Shown here: piece by piece, positions 5,979 to 10,064 of the stretch | How positions within the stretch are numbered: position 1 is the first letter of the stretch | How the letters are laid out: each line of letters begins with the position of its first letter | Source: Baffinella frigidus | Lineage: Eukaryota; Cryptophyceae; Cryptomonadales; Baffinellaceae | Direction: 5' to 3' | Length of the DNA: 10,064 nt | Assembly: GCA_026770585.1 (NCBI GenBank) | Contig: MU646622.1 | Span: 297,416-307,479 of the forward strand | Position numbers and translations under genes: made by a program | The notes under the pieces: model-generated | The model's input: only the letters and a program-made list of their open reading frames with translations | What the model was told of the DNA's origin: nothing | The model's database searches: none

Positions 5979-6563
5979 ATGGGGCTCGACACGGGGGTCG
6001 CGGACGCGGCAGCGCTTCCCTCCTTCGACTCGTTCTTCGGTGCTGCGCCCGCCGGTACCGTCGAGGCCCCGGTGAAGGCGGAGAAGAAGAAATCGAAGAA
6101 GGATAAGGTCGCCGCGGCCGCTGTCGCTGTGGCCACATCAGCTGTTGCTGCCAGCAAGAAGGTGGATGTGAAGAAGGAGAAGGGGGTGGCGGGGGAATCC
6201 GCAGGGAAGAAGACCGAGGAGAAGAAGCCCGCGATTGCAGCTGCCCCGAAGGTGCAGAGCAACAGGGAGAAGAAGCGGTTGAAGAGCCAGGCGAAGAACG
6301 ATGCGGCTGCGGGCGGGGACGCTGCTGCTGGCGAGAAGCGGAAGCCGGGCGAGGAGCCCAAGGCGGAGAAGTCGAGCAAAAAGGCGAAGAAGACCAGCGA
6401 GAAGGTCGTGGCGGCAGGGGGGGAGGCGATGAGCGCGGAGGAGCAGGAGGAGAGGAAGCACGCCGACAACAAAGACAAGGAAGACCGCACCATCTTCGTC
6501 GGAGGGGTCCCGCTCAGCGTCACCACCAAGCAGCTCAAGCAGTTCTTCTCTGACGTGGGCGAG
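5979..6563 (+). CDS. RBM34-like exon 1: basic tail and RRM1 start
   Basis: 195 codons. ATG follows a TGA in the same frame. After a short acidic/aromatic start (FDSFFGAAP) come many Lys-Lys and Ala runs typical of nucleolar localisation, then RTIFVGGVPLSVTTKQLKQF and FSDVGE. The donor is GAG|GTCGAC. If the frame is read on past it, it becomes Pro-rich without RRM character and stops at about 6675, which confirms splicing. A long antisense frame over this exon is a shadow. Confidence 0.85.
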
Positions 6564-7131
6564 GTCGACCTCCCCCCCCGCCCTCCTCCCCTCCCGCGGG
6601 ACCCCCCACCCACCACTCCACCCTCCTCTGTGTACATCAGATCGCCTTGCCCACTGCGAGGTACCCCTGTAGCGTGAGGCGGGGCAGGTGCACGGGAGCA
6701 CGGCAGGGTGCTCTGTACGCTGTGCTGCACACGGCTGAGCTCCACACGCGTACGACTAGAGCGGTTCTCGATGCTGCTCTTCGAACCAACAGAATAAAAG
6801 TTTGGGGTTCACATATTAGGGTTCTGGGATTCGGTCCAGGATTGTATGGTTGGCAACAGTTGTGGCAGCTTCCAGGGAGCTCACTCTCCGCACGCGGATT
6901 CCCTCCACAAATTCACCACCAGCGAACACTGAATATGGGGCAGCCTGAATGAGATCCCGCATTGTGGGCGTGCAGTAAAATCCAGAAACGCTGGTGTGGG
7001 AAAGTACTGGATGGGAGGGGGGGCAGGAGTCAGTGCGGATGCAGAAACGCTGGTGGTGGAGGGTAATGGACACGTGATACTGTTGGATCGAATCTGCATG
7101 CAGAAACGCTCTCTCTCTCTCTCTCTCTGGT

Positions 7132-7166
<35 letters not shown>

Positions 7167-9862
7167 GAATTAACGGTTGAGAGGGGGAACAGGTTGAGTC
7201 AGTGCGGATGAGGAGCATGCCGATCGAGAACCCAGGCCTCCCGAAGCGCGCCTCGGTTCCTAACCCCGAAACCCTACACCCGAAACCCTAAACCCTACAC
7301 CCGAAAACCGAAAACCGAAAACCCACATCCCACATGCCACATCCCAACCCCAAAACCGAAAACCGAAACTCTACACCCTAAACCCTAAAACCCAAACCCT
7401 AAAACCCTGAACCCTAAACCCTAAACCATAAACCATAAACCATAAACCATAAACCATAAACCATAAACCAGGTGGCGATGGGCAAGCTGAACACTGATCT
7501 CCGCGATACGTGCAACGCTTACGTCGTCTTCAAGAAGACGGTCCGGCCTAGCTCGGTTTAGTTTCCCAATCGTCCTGGTTCGGTTTAGGGTCACAGCGAT
7601 TGGCAAGCTGAACACTGATCTCCGCGATACGTGCAACGCCTACGTCGTCTTCAAGAAGACGGTCTGCCCTCTGCCTCAATTGGGTTGACCAAGGGAGTGA
7701 GTACTGGACCAGCTTGAATTGATTGACAAAAGACCCGGCAACCACATCCTAGCTCTGGCTCAGTCGGGTGGAGACAAGCTATTCTCAAGTGGGCGTGCCG
7801 GGTTTGCGGTTCATATCCGTCAACTTTGAAGCAGAAACAAGCCAGGGATCGCCAGATTGGTAAGCCCGAATCAGACTGAGACAGAGGTAGATAATGGGGT
7901 GATGATTAAACCCAAAACCCTAAACCCCAATCCAGGCAAGCGCAGTAGCCGAGATTTGGAAAGGCGGGTAGTCTCCCCTGGCCCCTCCGGCCAGAAAGTG
8001 ATGGGTGTGGGGGTCAACAATCGTCCCTGAACCCCCAAAACGCAACCCGCAGTCAAGCGCGGTGGCGGCGGTGCGGAAAGGCGGGCAGACGTTGGATGCG
8101 CACGTGATTCGGGTGGACATGGCCGCGGGGGGCACGGAGCACGCCACGCGTCTCAGCATCTTCGTTGGGAACCTGCCGTTCCACTGCGAGGTCCACCCTG
8201 AAGCCACACTGCCGGATGTGTGTGGGTGTGAGAGAGAGACAGAGAAAGCTAACGAGCGAGGTGTGTGTGTGAGAGAGAGAGAGGTCGAGAGAGAGAGTGT
8301 GTGGGTTCGTTCGAGAGATATATATATATAGAGAGAGACGTGGGACGCGCACGTGATGCGCGTTGACATGGCCGCGGGGGGGGCGGAGCACGCGACGCGT
8401 CTGAGCATCTTGGTGGGGAACCTGCCGTTCCACTGCGAGGTCCACCCTGCCCCGCGGCTTCCTGCAAGGCCTAGCTCTGTCTCAGTGTATTCGGGCTCAC
8501 CAGTTTGGTGAGCCCCGGCTCGTCTCCGCTCCAAAGTTGACTGATTTGTACCGCACACCCAACATGTCAACTTGAGAGAAAGGTCGTGACTTGGCAATGC
8601 GGGTGCCATCCGAAGGAACGCGTGTTTTATCTTGTCGTCGGATGAGAATGAGCCTGCGTCGTGATAGAGCAGCGGTGGTGTGCTTTACATAAAATCTCAC
8701 CCGGTCGAACCTCAAAACCTTCCACCTTAACCCTAACACGAAACACGAAACATTCAACCCGTTAATTTAATTTATATCATCTTCCCTGCGGGGAGTCCAA
8801 TTTACTGCGCGCCTAACTCATGCCAAGAATTAGCCTGAATTGGGCTGGTTAGCCTGAATGAGGCGGATGAGCCTGAATTAGGATGAACAGCCTGAATCAG
8901 GCTACGGCTCAGCCGAGTTTGCCTGTATCATAGTAGATATCGATCATTTAAATGGTATCGGGTATTTACATCAAAAACATGAATTAATTGAACACAGCGA
9001 TTAAATGTCTTTGCTTTGCGTCGGCAGGAGCAAGCACTGCGGCAGCACTTTTCCAAGTGCGGGACAGTCACCAACATCCGCATCATCCGCGATAAGGAAA
9101 CCAACCTCGGCAAGGGCTTCGGGTACGCATCCTACCCCTGTCTCTTTCGGGGGTTATTTGGGCTCTCCGTTTTGGACTCATCCTAGTCCTGCCTTTTTGG
9201 GGGGTTATTTTGGCTCGCCGTTTTGGCGCGTCCGGGCTCTGCTCCGCGCGAAAGTTGACGGGTTTGTACCGCGAACCCAGGGTGTCAACGTAAGCATAGT
9301 CGGGATTGAGGAGGGACCGTGATAAGGAAACCAACCTCGGCAAGGGCTGCCGGTACCCCTCCCAGCCCCGCCGAGACTCGGGTTCACTCGCCATGCACCT
9401 CATTCATAACGATCTCTGACGTTAAAGCGATGCAAGGAAATTTTGGCCGCTTTTTGGTTTGCTGATTTGACGGTTTGTTCATTTCATTTGTAAAATAAAA
9501 CTGTTTCACGTTATTTCAAAACGCACCGTTTCGAGAAATGGGGTACAAATGAAATCAGCAAATCGTCAAATCAGCCATTCAAAAAGCGGGCAACACCGGA
9601 ATCGCTCTACAAAATTTATGGCTAACAAAGGTCTCCAACTGTACAGGTACGTCCTCCAAAATGAATCGCTTCATTATTGTCAAGGTCTCTGATGGCATAA
9701 CAAGTACTAATGAAGGTCTCTGTTGTCTTGACAGATACGTGGCGTTTACCAACGGAGAGGAAATTGGCGATGCTCTCAAGATGACCTCCGAGAAGTTCAT
9801 GAACCGCACCCTCCGTATCTTCCGCGCGTCCTCGCGCGCTGCTCCCTCCGCCGTCGCCCCCG
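5979..9862 (+). CDS. RBM34: RBM34/Nop12-type nucleolar protein, two RRMs, 3' end open
   Basis: Exons: 5979-6563, 7193-7255, 7472-7540, 8053-8190, 9028-9122 and 9735 to about 9862. All introns are GT-AG and every junction keeps frame (phase 0, except phase 2 at the last). The first ~170 residues are Lys/Ala-rich, as in nucleolar proteins. RRM1 starts with RNP2 IFVGGV at about residue 172 and continues VESVRMRS, KLPxRAS-like linker, NAYVVFK (RNP1-like) and HVIRVDMA. RRM2 has IFVGNLPF and, across the last junction, GKGFGYVAF (RNP1), ending NRTLRIFRA. RRM1 with an inserted linker before N-A-Y-V-V-F is distinctive of RBM34/yeast Nop12, which act in pre-rRNA processing of the large ribosomal subunit. 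An in-frame TGA at 5958-5960 supports the ATG at 5979. The C-terminus runs into a microsatellite. Confidence 0.85.
6564..7192 (+). other. RBM34-like intron 1
   Basis: This intron holds a copy of an inverted-repeat core (6656-6671), a 59-bp tandem repeat from 6983, CT microsatellites at 7110-7164 and a short echo of exon 2 (7029-7041). It ends GAACAG|GTTGAG. No gene is recognised within it. Confidence 0.7.
6983..7164. repeat. 59-bp minisatellite and CT microsatellite
   Basis: CAGAAACGCT recurs at 6983, 7042 and 7101, exactly 59 bases apart. The first two units share about 28 bases at their start. The third runs straight into (CT)n, interrupted by TGGTGTT, up to 7164. Confidence 0.85.
7193..7255 (+). 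CDS. RBM34-like exon 2, 21 codons
   Basis: VESVRMRSMPIENPGLPKRA then S, phase 0 both ends, from AACAG|GTTGAG to TCG|GTTCCT. It matches the E-S-V-R-x-R-S-x-P segment that follows RRM1 beta-2 in RBM34/Nop12, and without it RRM1 would lack this strand. Too short to be found by an open-frame scan. Confidence 0.8.
7256..7471 (+). repeat. Intron 2: CCCTAAA-type repeat up to the acceptor
   Basis: The intron opens GTTCCTAACCCCGAAACCC and is CCCTAAA/CCGAAAA/CCATAAA repeat throughout. It ends in about seven AAACCAT units, of which the last has become AAACCAG and serves as the acceptor. The repeat therefore lies with its C-rich strand in the sense direction. Confidence 0.9.
7472..7540 (+). CDS. RBM34-like exon 3, 23 codons
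   Basis: VAMGKLNTDLRDTCNAYVVF then KKT, phase 0, from AAACCAG|GTG to ACG|GTCCGG. NAYVVF is the RNP1-like strand of RRM1. It joins KRAS upstream and SSAVAAV downstream as in the family. A nearly identical copy lies 121 bases downstream. Confidence 0.8.
7596..7664 (+). pseudogene. Copy of exon 3 and its donor
   Basis: Differs from 7475-7543 at 2 of 69 positions (ATG to ATT and GCT to GCC) and keeps the GT after ACG. The nearest acceptor (CACAG, 7596) gives a 65-base exon that breaks the frame whether it replaces or adds to exon 3. Probably an unused duplicate or a frame-breaking (poison) exon. Confidence 0.8.
7770..7893 (-). repeat. Dispersed ~110-bp repeat, copy 1 (inverted)
   Basis: The minus strand reads CTCTGTCTCAGT, then TTCGGGCTTACCA and TTCAAAGTTGACGGATATG, aligning along its length with copies 2 (8465-8585) and 3 (9212-9300). 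It sits in intron 3. Confidence 0.7.
7936..7971 (+). pseudogene. Degenerate copy of the 5' part of exon 4
   Basis: After CCAG at 7935 it reads ASAVAEIWKGG then TAG, matching SSAVAAVRKGGQ of exon 4 from 117 bases further on. The copy is preceded by CCCTAAACCCC repeat, like a real acceptor, but ends in a stop where exon 4 has CAG. Confidence 0.6.
8053..8190 (+). CDS. RBM34-like exon 4: end of RRM1, start of RRM2
   Basis: 46 codons in phase 0, from CGCAG|TCAAGC to GAG|GTCCAC. SSAVAAVRKGGQTLDAHVIR and VDMA complete RRM1. RLSIFVGNLPFHCE opens RRM2 with its RNP2 motif. Part of it is duplicated upstream (7936) and part downstream (8338). Confidence 0.85.
8211..8337 (+). repeat. GT/GA/TA microsatellite in intron 4
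   Basis: GTGTGTGGGTGTGAGAGAG, more GAGA and GTGTGTG runs, and TATATATATATA at about 8318-8330. It lies between exon 4 and its copy, about 20 bases after the donor. Confidence 0.95.
8338..8439 (+). pseudogene. Copy of the 3' part of exon 4 with donor
   Basis: Positions 8340-8449 match 8091-8200 at 99 of 110 positions without gaps (offset 249). The frame is open and AG at 8336-8337 would give a 34-codon exon in phase 0. About half the differences are synonymous, but RNP2 changes from IFVGNL to ILVGNL, losing the RNA-stacking Phe. Either an unused duplicate or an in-frame alternative exon. Confidence 0.75.
8465..8585 (+). repeat. Dispersed ~110-bp repeat, copy 2
   Basis: Contains CTCTGTCTCAGT, ATTCGGGCTCACCAG, CCAAAGTTGACTGATTTG and TACCGCACACCC. 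The reverse complement of copy 1 aligns with it over about 110 bases at roughly three-quarters identity by eye. Confidence 0.75.
8829..8907. repeat. ~19-bp palindromic minisatellite
   Basis: Four units of about 19-20 bases, each with AGCCTGAAT. The last, AGCCTGAATCAGGCT, is a 7-1-7 palindrome. AGCCTGAATGAG also occurs at 6942. It lies in intron 4. The rest of that intron (8590-8828 and 8908-9027) shows nothing recognisable. Confidence 0.8.
9028..9122 (+). CDS. RBM34-like exon 5: RRM2 core
   Basis: GGCAG|GAGCAA to TTCGG|GTACGC, 31 codons plus 2 bases. EQALRQHFSKCGTVTNIRII then RDKETNLGKGF is RRM2 helix 1, strand 2 and the start of RNP1. The phase-2 end is completed by the A that opens exon 6 to give Gly in KGFGYV. 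Confidence 0.9.
9139..9240. repeat. ~49-bp tandem repeat
   Basis: GGGGGTTATTTGGGCTCTCCGTTTTGG-like units begin near 9148 and 9197, two copies. The second merges into dispersed repeat copy 3. Confidence 0.7.
9212..9300 (+). repeat. Dispersed ~110-bp repeat, copy 3
   Basis: GGCTCGCCGTTTTGG, CGAAAGTTGACGGGTTTGTA, CCGCGAACCCA and GGTGTCAACG align with copy 2 in order. It sits in intron 5. Confidence 0.7.
9321..9348 (+). pseudogene. Copy of the 3' end of exon 5
   Basis: Identical over 28 bases to 9091-9118 (offset 230), then diverging while still keeping a GGTAC at the donor site. It encodes DKETNLGKG and cannot be a whole exon because no acceptor precedes it. Confidence 0.8.
9445..9591. mobile_element. 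AT-rich foldback (MITE-like) element
   Basis: Arms 9445-9492 and 9544-9591 are inverted repeats of about 48 bp with around 88% match, sharing CGCTTTTTG, GCTGATTTGACG and ATTTCATTTGTA. The centre of about 50 bases is AT-rich and unlike the flanks. No target-site duplication could be fixed. It lies in intron 5. Confidence 0.75.
9735..9862 (+). CDS. RBM34-like exon 6: end of RRM2, 3' edge uncertain
   Basis: TGACAG|ATACGT joins exon 5 to read GYVAFTNGEEIGDALKMTSE and KFMNRTLRIFRASS, the last helix and strand of RRM2. The frame stays open to the window end through (GA)n as Arg-Glu repeats. A GT at 9863 (CCCCCG|GTCCGT) is the likely donor, placing the microsatellite in the next intron. Confidence 0.8.
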
Positions 9863-9869
9863 GTCCGTC

Positions 9870-10064
<195 letters not shown>

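Noticed and set aside
5948-6745. 265-codon minus-strand open frame
   Set aside because: Antisense shadow of the GC-rich, Lys/Ala-rich exon 1 of the RBM34-like gene; the plus frame carries the RRM motif.
7596-7661. Mutually exclusive alternative exon 3
   Set aside because: Exon length from any nearby AG is not a multiple of three, so it cannot substitute for exon 3 in frame; kept only as a duplicate or poison exon.
7920-8609. 229-codon minus-strand open frame
   Set aside because: Antisense to exon 4 and its copy and running through a GA microsatellite; its apparent internal repeat is the exon duplication.
8829-8907. CRISPR-like array
   Set aside because: Units are contiguous and lack spacers, and the window is clearly eukaryotic nuclear DNA.

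Overview
The window is eukaryotic nuclear DNA. It carries two intron-rich, GC-rich genes in divergent orientation, embedded in degenerate TTTAGGG-type (telomere-like) repeat, CT/GA microsatellites and small foldback elements. TTTAGGG repeat, GT-AG introns and REJ-domain surface proteins together suggest a photosynthetic protist. My best guess is a green alga (prasinophyte-like), with a dinoflagellate as the alternative. No species can be fixed from the sequence alone.

Positions 646-4217, minus strand: a chain of eight or nine short exons encodes part of a PKD/REJ-like (receptor-for-egg-jelly / polycystin-type) protein. Adjacent exons agree in reading phase at all but one junction, and each exon picks up the domain where the previous one leaves off. 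The introns are almost entirely telomere-like repeat. The exon at 1715-2051 has an in-frame TGA and a phase conflict at its 3' end, so this copy may be decaying. The N- and C-terminal parts of the gene are not recognised in the window.

Positions 4550-5850: mixed intergenic DNA. It holds two unrecognised coding-like stretches on the minus strand, a frameshifted coding-like stretch on the plus strand, a diverged direct repeat pair and a perfect 26-bp palindrome containing TGACGTCA.

Positions 5979-9862, plus strand: six exons encode an RBM34/Nop12-type nucleolar protein. It has a Lys/Ala-rich N-terminus followed by two RRM domains. All five introns are GT-AG and every junction keeps the frame. 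The C-terminus is not resolved because the window ends in a (GA)n microsatellite.

Two patterns recur in both genes. First, the telomere-like repeat in introns lies with its C-rich strand (CCCTAAA) on the sense strand, and in two introns the splice acceptor is itself a variant repeat unit (AAACCAG). Second, several exons have partial copies of themselves in the adjacent intron: 3' ends with their donor copied downstream, 5' ends with their acceptor copied upstream. These two patterns are the main leads for an undescribed mode of intron growth or intron gain.
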